From the NCBI GenBank assembly GCA_016710645.1, contig JADJVI010000050.1:124001-188000 (forward strand): a stretch of 64,000 nt of DNA, written 5' to 3'. Both the position numbers and the translations under genes were made by a program. This document shows, one piece after another, positions 34,547 through 42,992 of this stretch. Source of the DNA: Actinomycetales bacterium (GTDB lineage: Bacteria > Actinomycetota > Actinomycetes > Actinomycetales > Dermatophilaceae). The notes below the pieces were generated by a model that searched no databases, was not told the origin of the DNA, and saw nothing but the letters and a program-made list of their open reading frames with translations. Position 1 is the first letter of the stretch. Each line of letters begins with the position of its first letter.

Positions 34547-36181
34547 GTGACGATCACTCACCTCGACCCACAGTCCGGCGGCGGTATGCCGTCCGGCGGG
34601 GTTTCGTCGGCTGGGTCGGCTGAGCTGTCGGCGCCTGCCGCCCGCGGGGTGGCGCCGGTGGGTGGGGTGTCGAAGGACCAGCGGGTGCAGCCGGGGGTGG
34701 TGGGGCTGTCGACGGCGGTGGTGCATGCGATGTTCGACGGGATCCACGCCAAGCTCGCCGCGGATGGCGGGGTGCTGGTCTCGTCGGCGGACATCCACGA
34801 GGTCGACCGGATCGCGCGCCGGGCTGAGGCGTTGCGGTTGGCGTTGGTGGCCAAGGCCGATGCTCAGCAGGCGCACCGCCGGTTCGGGCATTCCTCGACC
34901 TCGGCGTGGGTTGCTGCGACGACTCGTAGTGGGGGTGCCAGCGCGCAGCGTGACGTTGTGCTGGCGACCGCGTTGGCGGACGGGTTGGACCTCACCCGGG
35001 AGGCGTTCCAGGCTGGTGAGGTCTCGGTGTCGAATGTCGGGATCGTCGTGCGGACCATGAACAAGCTGCCCACGACCCTGTCGCCGGTGGAGCGGGAGAA
35101 GGTCCACACCTGCCTGGTGCGCGATGCGAAGCATCTGAACCCGGGGAAGTTCGACCGGGCCGCGAAGGTCGCGTTGGCTGCGGCGGAGAAGACCGCCGCT
35201 GACGTCGCTGATCATCTCGAAGCGCAGTTGTTGGATGAGGAACGCCGGGCGTACCGGTCCTCGACCGTGACCCTGCGTGACCTGGGCAACGGCACCACCG
35301 ACCTGCGGGCCCTGCTGCCCACGACAGTGGCGGGGATCCTGCGGAAGGTGTTGCAGTCGATGACCGCACCCCGGCGCGACCACCTGCGCCACGCTGCAGA
35401 AGCAGCGTTGGTTGACGGGCAGACCCCGGCCGGGTGTTTCACCGACGGATCGGTCGCCGCTGACCTGCTCAGCGCCACGACCACGCACGAGCACCCGGCG
35501 TTCGGCGTTGGCGCCTCGACATCGACGGGCGTGAGCGGTCGCACGATGGAAGGCCGAAACGCGGACTGGGCCGACATCGACTGGGCCCAACGCCGCGGCC
35601 GAGCTCTCACCGAACTCATCGAGCACCTGGACACCGAGAAACTCACCGGGAAAGTCGCCTCCACCGTCATCATCACCATGACCGCCGAACAAGTCCTCGG
35701 CGCCGCGAAAGCCGCCCAACTGCAAACCACTGTCCATGAGCTGACCGGGACCCTCCTGCCGATGAGTCCCTCCAGTGCAGCAGCCACCACCGACACCGGA
35801 CACTTGCTCTCGGCCAGCGCCGCCAGACGGATCGCCTGCCAAGCCGACATCATCCCCGCCGTCCTCGGCGGACCCAGCCAGATCCTCGACCTGGGCAGAC
35901 AGAACCGGTTCTTCAACGACCACCAACGCACCGCCCTCGCCACCAACTACGAAACCTGCGCCGCGGCCGACTGCGACCGACCCTACGCCTGGTCCGAGCT
36001 ACATCACGAAGACCCATGGTCCAAGGGCGGGTTCAGCGACCTCGACAAAGCCCTACCTCTCTGCGGCTACCACCACCGCAAGATCCACGACCCCGGCTAC
36101 CACCACCACATCACCCGAGAGGAACACGCACACGGCAACAGCGCGGGGGCGAAGACCGTCCACTTCACGCTGAGGACATAG
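34547..36181 (+). CDS. DUF222-HNH endonuclease (13E12-repeat family)
   Basis: 544 aa from the GTG at 34547, leaderless or with AAGG close by. DUF222 domain at about residues 40-360 (charged helices, e.g. EVDRIARRAEALRLALVAKADA), then an HNH nuclease motif near the C-terminus: CAAADCDRPYAWSELHH, HEDPWSKGG and LCGYHHRKIHD. Such genes occur in many copies in actinobacterial genomes, often next to mobile or variable DNA, and are thought to be mobile nucleases. No GTATGCC copy lies in the gene except at its very start. Confidence 0.92.
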   Translation: MTITHLDPQSGGGMPSGGVSSAGSAELSAPAARGVAPVGGVSKDQRVQPGVVGLSTAVVHAMFDGIHAKLAADGGVLVSSADIHEVDRIARRAEALRLALVAKADAQQAHRRFGHSSTSAWVAATTRSGGASAQRDVVLATALADGLDLTREAFQAGEVSVSNVGIVVRTMNKLPTTLSPVEREKVHTCLVRDAKHLNPGKFDRAAKVALAAAEKTAADVADHLEAQLLDEERRAYRSSTVTLRDLGNGTTDLRALLPTTVAGILRKVLQSMTAPRRDHLRHAAEAALVDGQTPAGCFTDGSVAADLLSATTTHEHPAFGVGASTSTGVSGRTMEGRNADWADIDWAQRRGRALTELIEHLDTEKLTGKVASTVIITMTAEQVLGAAKAAQLQTTVHELTGTLLPMSPSSAAATTDTGHLLSASAARRIACQADIIPAVLGGPSQILDLGRQNRFFNDHQRTALATNYETCAAADCDRPYAWSELHHEDPWSKGGFSDLDKALPLCGYHHRKIHDPGYHHHITREEHAHGNSAGAKTVHFTLRT

Positions 36182-36287
36182 ACGACGCGGCCGGGAGCCG
36201 GACCCCAGCCGCTCGGTCTGGGCGACCGCAGCCGGATTACACGGATAGAGAAGGCTGTGCACCCCGGCGGCGCCCGAGTCGCGCGCG

Positions 36288-36320
36288 GACGCGTGCGAGA
36301 CGCGTGCGAGACGCGTGCGG
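36288..36320. repeat. 11-bp tandem repeat GACGCGTGCGA, three copies
   Basis: GACGCGTGCGA is repeated at 36288-36298 and 36299-36309 and, with one change at the end, at 36310-36320. It lies in the 307-bp gap between the DUF222-HNH gene and the CNNM/CorC gene. Apart from this array, one motif copy and the promoter below, the gap shows nothing recognisable. Confidence 0.8.
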
Positions 36321-36416
36321 AGGCAGTACGGCGCGGGTGAGCGGACGGCATACCCCTGTTGTCTTTTCGATAGACGCGGGGTGTCTTTAGGCCTATTGCG
36401 GCCGGTAGCGCGCTTC

Positions 36417-36422
36417 TAGAAT
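36417..36422 (+). promoter_or_regulatory. Probable -10 box TAGAAT of the CNNM/CorC gene
   Basis: TAGAAT is close to the actinobacterial consensus and stands about 65 bp before the ATG; TTGCGG 15 bp upstream may be the -35. The leader between carries a normal ribosome-binding site (GGAGGG). Confidence 0.45.
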
Positions 36423-36488
36423 CGGGCCCCTCAGGTGTTGCGCCCATCGGGGCCCGCCGACACGTTGGTTGCCCTGGAGGGTCACCCC

Positions 36489-37949
36489 ATGGAGGATCTC
36501 CCGCTCTATCTGCGGCTGGTCATCATCTTGCTTCTCGTCGCGGGGAACGCGTTCTTCGTCGGGTCGGAGATCGCCATTTCGTCGGCCCGGCGCAGCCGCA
36601 TCCGGCAGCTAGCCGAGGACGGCGACAAGCGGGCCAAGACCGTGCAGTTACTGCACGAGGAGCCCGAGCGGTTCTACTCGGTGACCCAGGTCGGCATCAC
36701 CCTCGTCTCCCTGGGCCTCGGCGCCGTCGGTATGGAGACCCTGCACACCGTCATCGACCCCTACGTCGTCGACATCTTCACGGCGCTGGGCGACCACGAC
36801 GCGCTACATCACGCCGCGCACACCTTCGCCTATGTCCTGTCGTTCATCCTCGTGTCGTTCGTCCACATCGTTGGTGGCGAGCTCGCGCCCAAGGTCCTGG
36901 CCTTCCACAAGTCCGAGAAGCTCTCGCTCATGGTCGGGCGGCTCATCAACGTCCTGTACCTCGCCTTCCGCCCCCTCATCGCCGTCATGAAGTGGGCCTC
37001 CGACCTGCTGCTGCGCCTGTCCGGACAGGGCAACCTCGGCGGGCACGGCGAGAGCCACTTCACCATGAGCGTCGAAGAGATCCGGATGATCCTCGAAGCC
37101 AGCGAGAAGGACGGCATGCTCGCGCCCGAAGAGACCGAGATGATCCGCGGCGTCTTCGAGCTCGACGAGCACTCGGTCCGCGAGGCGATGGTGCCGCGCA
37201 CTCAGATCCGCGCCCTCCCGCAGAACGCCACCCTGGGCGACACGCTGCGCTACTTCCGCGACATCCCGCACGCTCGGTTCCCGGTCTATGACAAGAGCAT
37301 CGACAAGATCACCGGCATCGTGCAGATCAAAGAGCTGCTCACCTACATGGCCGAGCACGCCTCCAGCGACAGCATGGCCACCGTGAGCAAGAAGAAGGTC
37401 ATCGATTTCGCCAAGCCGGCCTTCATGGTGCCCGACAGCAAACCGCTCAACGACCTGCTCGCCGATTTCAAGCGCACCCGCCAGCAGATGGCGATCGTCG
37501 TCGACGAATACGGCGGCACCGAGGGCATCATCACCCTGGAGGACATCCTCGAAGAGATCGTCGGCGACTACGAGGACGAGTTCACCCACGCCGCTCGGCG
37601 GGTCAAGAAGCTCGAAGGCAGCCAGTACGAGATCGACGCCTCGATGCGCATCCTCGACCTGGAAGACCTGGTGCCGTTCGACTTCCCGCAGGACGACGAC
37701 TACGTCACCCTCGCCGGGCTGTTCTACAAGTTCTTCGGCAGTGTCCCCAACGTCGGCGACATGGTCAGGCTCGACGGCGGCCAGCTCACGGTCCGGGAGA
37801 TGGACAACCATCGGATCACGCTGCTGCTCTTCGAGGACACGGCCGTCGCGGCCGACGGCTCTACCCATCTCGCGGAGTCCACCTCGGCCGCCGAGGAGGA
37901 GCACGGTCTGTTGCACCGGCTGCGGCACGGCAGTTCCGACAACGACTAA
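36489..37949 (+). CDS. CNNM/CorC (HlyC)-family transporter with CBS pair
   Basis: 486 aa; ATG 36489 with GGAGGG upstream. Order: CNNM/DUF21 membrane domain with three to four helices (residues 1-190), a CBS pair (about 205-345, with PRTQIRALPQNATL, HARFPVYDKSIDKITGIVQIKELL and VDEYGGTEGIITLEDILEEIVGDYEDE) and a C-terminal CorC/HlyC domain (about 365-450). Proteins of this type take part in Mg2+/Co2+ efflux or Na+-coupled Mg2+ exchange. The last 30 residues are charged and specific to this protein. The gene stands alone; 198 bp full of repeats follow. Confidence 0.94.
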   Translation: MEDLPLYLRLVIILLLVAGNAFFVGSEIAISSARRSRIRQLAEDGDKRAKTVQLLHEEPERFYSVTQVGITLVSLGLGAVGMETLHTVIDPYVVDIFTALGDHDALHHAAHTFAYVLSFILVSFVHIVGGELAPKVLAFHKSEKLSLMVGRLINVLYLAFRPLIAVMKWASDLLLRLSGQGNLGGHGESHFTMSVEEIRMILEASEKDGMLAPEETEMIRGVFELDEHSVREAMVPRTQIRALPQNATLGDTLRYFRDIPHARFPVYDKSIDKITGIVQIKELLTYMAEHASSDSMATVSKKKVIDFAKPAFMVPDSKPLNDLLADFKRTRQQMAIVVDEYGGTEGIITLEDILEEIVGDYEDEFTHAARRVKKLEGSQYEIDASMRILDLEDLVPFDFPQDDDYVTLAGLFYKFFGSVPNVGDMVRLDGGQLTVREMDNHRITLLLFEDTAVAADGSTHLAESTSAAEEEHGLLHRLRHGSSDND

Positions 37950-37952
37950 CCC

Positions 37953-38051
37953 CGGGTATGCCGTCCGCGCACCTCGGGTATGCCGTCCGCGCACCTCGGG
38001 TATGCCGTCCGCGCACCTCGCGGGCACGGCATACCGTCGCAGACGGCATAC
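37953..38051. repeat. 22-bp tandem repeats carrying GGTATGCCGT plus inverted motif copies
   Basis: Three copies of a 22-bp unit (CGGGTATGCCGTCCGCGCACCT) fill 37953-38018. Two reversed copies follow: GGCATAC at 38028-38034 and 38045-38051. The block begins 4 bp after the CNNM/CorC stop and may act as a terminator; it contains five copies of the genome-wide motif in about 100 bp. Confidence 0.9.
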
Positions 38052-38147
38052 TCTCGCAGTCGAAGAACCGAGCGACACTCGCCTGCTGGCGTTGCGCGCG
38101 GTCGGGAGCCGGCTCGATGATCGGGGCTCGGAGAGCAGGGAAGGTCC

Positions 38148-39440
38148 ATGGCGAGCAGCAGCACGAATGGTCGATCCCGTGGTCGATTCAGCGGTCGAGT
38201 GCCCAGTCACCTGCTCGGTCGCTCGGATGATCCGGGCGCGGAGGTCGCGCGCTGGTTCGACCGGCGCGGTCTGACGCTGCTGCTGTCGGGCACGCCCTAC
38301 GCTCGCTCCACCTCGGAGCGCGCCACTCCGGTGCTCATCGGATGGTTCCTGCTGGTCATGCTCGTCGGGCTGCCGCTGTCGACGACGTTGTCCTGGTGGG
38401 CTTCGCTCGGACTGGCGGTCGGCATCGTCCTGGTCACCTGGCTCGCCTCCAACCTGGCCCGCAGGCGCCCGCCGTTCGGACCGATCCAGCGCATCGGGTG
38501 GCTGGAGTCGGCCGCCTTCGTGCTCGGCCCACCCCTGCTGGTCATGCTCGCGACGAGCGCCGACGAGTTCGCCGGCGAGGAGGTCGACCCGCAGACCTTC
38601 AAACTCGTCACCGTCATCGTCATCGGCGTCATCCAGGTGCTGGCGGTGTTGGTCATCCTCGGGCTGGAACGGCTCGGCCTCGTCACCCTCTCGCGCTGGC
38701 TGAGCCGCAGCCTGGGCCGATCGCTCAGTCAGACCGGCTCGACGCTGGCCACATCGCTGCCGGTCTCGCTCGGGGTGGTGTTCTTCTTCTTCCTCAACCC
38801 TGGTGTGTGGGGGTCCATCGGCACCCTGACGATCACGCCCTATCTCGCGGTCATCGCCGTGCTGCTGCTCCTCGCCGCCCTCTTCATCGCCCGGCAGCAG
38901 CACCTCGGTCTCGCGGAGCTGGTCCACTTCGAGACCACCGAGGACCTGCGCGCGGCCATGGCCGACACGCCCCTGTGTGACGCGCCGACCCCGGAGGTGC
39001 CGGCCACCTGCCCGCTCACCAGGAGGCAACGCTTCTACGTCCGACAGGTGGCCATGCTGTCTCAGCTCATGGTCGGGCTGATCATCGCCGGCGCCGTCTT
39101 CCTGCTCTTCCTCGTCATCGGCTACCTCGCGATCGACCCCGCGACCGCCCAGGTCTGGACCCGCTCCGCCCCGCACGCCCTCTTCACGTATGCCGGGTCC
39201 GGTCACACCTACCTGATCAGCACCGCTCACCTGCGGGTGGCCGGTTTCCTTGCGGTCTTCGTCGCCTTCAATTTCACCCTCGCCTCGGCGACGGATGCCC
39301 GGCTGCGGCACACGGCCAAGGAAACGGCCTTCCAGGTGATCCGGCAGGCGTGTGCCATGCGGCTCACCCTGTTGCAGGGTCCGCCGGCCGCGAGTCCGGT
39401 CGCTCCCGGCACCGAGTCAGATCAGGAGAGCGATGACTGA
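38148..39440 (+). CDS. Multi-pass membrane protein of unknown function
   Basis: 430 aa, with AAGG before the ATG. About eight membrane helices in two groups: one in the first half (LIGWFLLVMLVGLPLSTTL, VGIVLVTWLASNLA, FVLGPPLLVMLATSA, LVTVIVIGVIQVLAVLVILGL and onwards), a 150-residue cytoplasmic stretch with FETTEDLRAAMADTPLCD and PATCPLTRRQRFYVRQ, then two more helices. The end is acidic (SDQESDD). No family recognised. It overlaps the next gene by 8 bp, so the two are a unit. Confidence 0.7.
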   Translation: MASSSTNGRSRGRFSGRVPSHLLGRSDDPGAEVARWFDRRGLTLLLSGTPYARSTSERATPVLIGWFLLVMLVGLPLSTTLSWWASLGLAVGIVLVTWLASNLARRRPPFGPIQRIGWLESAAFVLGPPLLVMLATSADEFAGEEVDPQTFKLVTVIVIGVIQVLAVLVILGLERLGLVTLSRWLSRSLGRSLSQTGSTLATSLPVSLGVVFFFFLNPGVWGSIGTLTITPYLAVIAVLLLLAALFIARQQHLGLAELVHFETTEDLRAAMADTPLCDAPTPEVPATCPLTRRQRFYVRQVAMLSQLMVGLIIAGAVFLLFLVIGYLAIDPATAQVWTRSAPHALFTYAGSGHTYLISTAHLRVAGFLAVFVAFNFTLASATDARLRHTAKETAFQVIRQACAMRLTLLQGPPAASPVAPGTESDQESDD

Positions 39441-40404
39441 CCACGGCTCGGGCCGCTCCTGGATAGCACGCCTGCGGGGAGCGCTGGGCGGCTCCGGTTC
39501 CTCGGCCTCCACCACCTCCCGGTATGCCGTCCGCCACCTCGGCACGCTCCAGCCACCCGCGGGGTATGGGCACCTGGTGACCGCGACCGTGGGCGAAACC
39601 GGCCTGATCGCGCTGTGGACCCGATCGGACCAGGAGGTGCAGCAGCCGGGCGCGGAAGGTGCGCTCACGGCATACGGCTGGCCGTCCGGGCGCTCCGGGA
39701 GTCTCGACGCAAGGCAGACCCTGCTCGTCCCGCGGATGCCGGTCGCCTATCCGTTCGTGGCGTCGATGACGGGCGGCCGGTGGCTGCTCGCGGGCCTTGA
39801 CGAGCAAGGGCGCGACCTGGCGTGCGTGCTGGATTCCACCGGCACGGTCAGTCACACCGGGGAGATCGGCGAGATTCCGGAAGGGGTGACCACAGACCGC
39901 GACGACGATGTCTGGGTGGTCGGTTCCCGATCCGGTCCGCGGCTCACCCGCTGGACGCCCGAGCTGCGGCCCCGCTGGTCGCTGCCGCCAGGCACCGCCG
40001 CCGACGACGGCCTGGTGTCGATGACGTTGGCGCGGGGCGACGTGTGGGCGCTGCCCTTCCCGGGCTCGGTGGTGCTGCGCGTCGCGGGCGGCCGGGTCAA
40101 CGCCGTCACCGGGATCCCCACCGGCGGACTCGGGGTCATCGTCTACGGCGACTGGATCGGCGTGCTCGATGCCGGCACCCGAGCGGACGAGGTTGTCATC
40201 GGCCAGGTTGCCGGCGACCGGTTCAACGAGAGCCACCGCGTGCTACTGCAGCACCCCCATGGTGGCCCGCTGCCCTCCTGCCCGGTCTACTGCCGGGAGG
40301 ACACGGCATACCTCATCGACGGCCCCGACGCGTATGCCGTCTCCCTCACCGCCCTGCTCGCGCACGCCGGTCTGGTGTTCAGCGACCCGATCGATCGGCA
40401 GTGA
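39433..40404 (+). CDS. Probable beta-propeller-like hypothetical protein
   Basis: 323 aa; AGGAGAGCG precedes the ATG inside the end of the membrane gene. After a basic N-terminus the sequence is all-beta with repeats of about 45-50 residues (e.g. VTATVGETGLIALWTRSD, WLLAGLDEQGRDLACVLD, DDVWVVGSRSGPRLTRW, DVWALPFPGSVVLRV, DWIGVLDAGTRADEVV), as in propeller folds. No signal peptide, so it is cytoplasmic, probably working with the membrane protein encoded upstream. Family not recognised. Confidence 0.65.
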   Translation: MTDHGSGRSWIARLRGALGGSGSSASTTSRYAVRHLGTLQPPAGYGHLVTATVGETGLIALWTRSDQEVQQPGAEGALTAYGWPSGRSGSLDARQTLLVPRMPVAYPFVASMTGGRWLLAGLDEQGRDLACVLDSTGTVSHTGEIGEIPEGVTTDRDDDVWVVGSRSGPRLTRWTPELRPRWSLPPGTAADDGLVSMTLARGDVWALPFPGSVVLRVAGGRVNAVTGIPTGGLGVIVYGDWIGVLDAGTRADEVVIGQVAGDRFNESHRVLLQHPHGGPLPSCPVYCREDTAYLIDGPDAYAVSLTALLAHAGLVFSDPIDRQ

Positions 40405-40488
40405 CAGTCGTCGGCACGAGACTGGTTCGGCTGGGGCCGCGTCCGGAGCTGACCCTGACCGACGGCCGGTGATGAGGCGCGGGTGCGC

Positions 40489-42156
40489 TCAGGCCCGGTC
40501 GAGGCGGATCGTGATCGTGCCTTCCAGGACGACGGTGTCCGCGTCGACTCGCCGCGGGCGCAGATCGCTGGTCACCTGCACGGCACCGACGGGTATGCCG
40601 TCCACCGTCACCACCGGGGTCGCCGCACCCAGGGCCACGCCATCCGGTGTCGCGTCATCCTGGGTCTCGACAGGCGGGCTGGCCGGTGTCGTGGGTTCTG
40701 CCGGGACCGCGGCAGGTGGGCGGACGGCATACGGGAGGGTCGTCTCGAGAGGGCCGCCCGAGGTGGTGGGTGCGGACGGAGCCGCGAGGACGACCCGCTC
40801 GTCGAGGCGCGGGACGACGGCATCCAGCCGCAACTCGCGCTCGATGCGGGCCGCGAGGGCTGCCGCGGGGTCGGGTTCGCCGTGGACGCAGAAGACGGTC
40901 GCGGGCGCCGGTGACAGCGCACGCAGCCAGTCGAGCAGGTCCGAGGCGTCGGCGTGGACCGAGAACTCGGTGTCATGCAGGATTTCGGCGCGCACGCCGA
41001 CGTATTGCCCGTGCATCTTGAGCCGGGTAGCGCCCTCGATGAGGGCCCGGCCGCGGGTGCCGGCGCCCTGGTAGCCGGTGAGGACGACGGCATGGCGCGG
41101 GTCGGGCAGCATCCGGGCGAGATGGTGCAGGACCCGCCCACCGGTCGCCATGCCGGACGAGGAGATGATGATGCTCGAGCCGTGCCGCGACTCGGTGTAG
41201 GCCCGAGAATCTTCGGCGCTGCGCAATTCCTGGACGTCGCCGAGGATCTCGTGCAGGTCGAGTTCGGCGCGCATCTCGGTGGCGTTGTCGCGATAGGCCT
41301 GCAGCGCGTCGAGGGCCATCGGCGAGTTGACGACCACAGGGACCCTCGGGATGCGGCCGTCGCGGCGCAGGTCGGACAGGGTCTTGAGGACGACCTCGGT
41401 GCGGTCCACGGCGAAGGCCGGCACGAGCACCGACCCCCCGCGGGCCACCGTGCGCCGGATGACATCGGCGAAACCCTCGTGCGGCAACTCCAGCGGCTCC
41501 GGGTGCTCGCGGTCACCGTAAGTGGATTCAACGAGCACGTATGCCGCCCCCGGCGGGATCTCGCGCGGACGCAGCACGGGGTGGTCGTGGCGACCGAGGT
41601 CGCCACTAAACAGAACTGAGGTGCTGGGCGTTTCGACCCGGACGCTGGACGACCCGAGGATGTGCCCGGCCCGGGTGAAGCGCGCCCAGAGCCCGTCGCC
41701 GAGGTCGAGATCGCGGTCGTAGTCGACCGCAGTCATCAGCGGCAAGGTCGCCTCGACGTCGGCGGTGTCGTAGAGCGGTTTGGGCGGGTTGTGTTTGGAC
41801 CAGCCGCCCTCGGCAGCGTCGAGGGCGTCGCGCTCCTGCAGGTGAGCCGCGTCGCGCAGCACGATCTCGGCGAGCCGGATGGTTGCTGCCGTCGCCCACA
41901 CGGGGCCGTGAAAACCGTTGCGCACCAACGCTGGAAGGTAGCCACAGTGGTCGAGATGGGCGTGCGTGAGGATGACGTCGGTGATCAGCGAAGGATCGAT
42001 CGGGAAGGGCTCCCAGTTGCGCCGTCGCAGTTCACGCTCACCCTGAAAGGCCCCCGCGTCGACGAGGATGCGCCGTGCACCATCGGTGAGCAGGAACTTC
42101 GAGCCCGTCACCGATCCGGTCGCGCCGAGAAAGGTCAAGGTCGTGGCGGTGCTCAT
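40489..42156 (-). CDS. Beta-CASP metallo-beta-lactamase RNase-like protein
   Basis: 555 aa; start at ATG 42156 (MSTATTLTFLGATGSVTGSK). Domains: MBL fold with the HAHLDHCG metal motif (residues 65-75), the beta-CASP insertion, SSSGMATGGRVLHHL, and the C-terminal VHADASDLLDWL (RMMBL). The family comprises CPSF-73-like exo/endonucleases acting on RNA; bacterial members have 450-470 residues. Here a Pro/Thr-rich linker and a small beta-rich domain (about 465-555, with VRPPAAVPAEP, GVALGAATPVVTVDGIP) are added at the end, an unusual extension. Confidence 0.93.
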   Translation of the reverse strand: MSTATTLTFLGATGSVTGSKFLLTDGARRILVDAGAFQGERELRRRNWEPFPIDPSLITDVILTHAHLDHCGYLPALVRNGFHGPVWATAATIRLAEIVLRDAAHLQERDALDAAEGGWSKHNPPKPLYDTADVEATLPLMTAVDYDRDLDLGDGLWARFTRAGHILGSSSVRVETPSTSVLFSGDLGRHDHPVLRPREIPPGAAYVLVESTYGDREHPEPLELPHEGFADVIRRTVARGGSVLVPAFAVDRTEVVLKTLSDLRRDGRIPRVPVVVNSPMALDALQAYRDNATEMRAELDLHEILGDVQELRSAEDSRAYTESRHGSSIIISSSGMATGGRVLHHLARMLPDPRHAVVLTGYQGAGTRGRALIEGATRLKMHGQYVGVRAEILHDTEFSVHADASDLLDWLRALSPAPATVFCVHGEPDPAAALAARIERELRLDAVVPRLDERVVLAAPSAPTTSGGPLETTLPYAVRPPAAVPAEPTTPASPPVETQDDATPDGVALGAATPVVTVDGIPVGAVQVTSDLRPRRVDADTVVLEGTITIRLDRA

Positions 42157-42327
42157 GCCACCATTCAACCCCCGCCAGTCTCGCGACGGTCATCTGGGGC
42201 GAGGCGGGGCCGTCCCCGCCCCTCCGTGTCGCTCCGTGCGCGCGCCATTCCGACCGAATGGCGGCGTCCGTTGCGATCCCGGGGGGGTTTGGGAGGGACG
42301 AGGACGGCGGATCGAGGCCCGCTGCGG

Positions 42328-42807
42328 TCACAGCGGGTTATTGCAGGTGCCGTACTTCGGGCCGTAGGGACGACCCCACATGTCGAGCAACTGCGTGCCC
42401 TTCCACGTGCCCCAGACCGACCCGTCCGGCGCGGTGAGGGTCTCGTCGTAGGTGTACTTGCCCGAGTAGTAGACGCCGTTGAAGCGCGAGCTGATCGACC
42501 AGCTCCCGACGAGCGTGTACAGCGTGCCGTCCGGGCCCTTCATCGTCACCGTGGGCGCGGTCTTGGTCTTGGTGCCGCTGGACTGCAGGTAACCCGACAC
42601 CGACCACAGGTCCAGGCCGTGGCAGCGGATGAGCATGGACGTGCCTACCGGGTAAGGGGCCGGCGACGGGGCGGCCTGCGCGGCCGGTGCGGCCGTGAGC
42701 AAGGCAGCGGCGGCGCCGGCCGAGACGGCGAGTGCGGCTGCGCTGCGACGGAGGCCGCGGTGAGCGGTGCGGGTGCAGGCTGCGGTGGAGGTGCTGGGTC
42801 TTGACAT
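42328..42807 (-). CDS. Small secreted protein
   Basis: 159 aa; ATG 42807 with AGGAG six bases upstream. Signal peptide at about 1-46 (RRSAAALAVSAGAAAALLTAAPAAQA, cut after AQA). The mature part is beta-rich and rich in Gly, Thr, Tyr and Trp (SGYLQSSGTKTKTAPTVTMKGPDG, GVYYSGKYTYDETLTAPDGS) with two Cys (LIRCHG and GTCNNP). No family recognised. Exported by Sec, possibly a wall- or polymer-binding protein. Confidence 0.75.
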   Translation of the reverse strand: MSRPSTSTAACTRTAHRGLRRSAAALAVSAGAAAALLTAAPAAQAAPSPAPYPVGTSMLIRCHGLDLWSVSGYLQSSGTKTKTAPTVTMKGPDGTLYTLVGSWSISSRFNGVYYSGKYTYDETLTAPDGSVWGTWKGTQLLDMWGRPYGPKYGTCNNPL

Positions 42808-42992
42808 GGTGACTCCTGGGGAGAACCTCTGCGCTGTGCGGCTCGACAGCGGGGCCACAGGTGGCCCAAAGCCACGGTGACAGCGCACGCGTTAAGCCGC
42901 GGTCAATAGTCCGCTAAGAGAGTTCCCACCGCGGGCGCGAATGTCGCCACGGGCATTTCCGGCAATTCGCCGTGGAATAGGAGTCCCCGTGG

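Noticed and set aside
36804..39311. Minus-strand frame of 835 codons opposite the CNNM/CorC and membrane genes
   Set aside because: Asp/Glu/Gln/Arg-rich shadow of two convincing plus-strand genes; no start signal and no recognisable domain.
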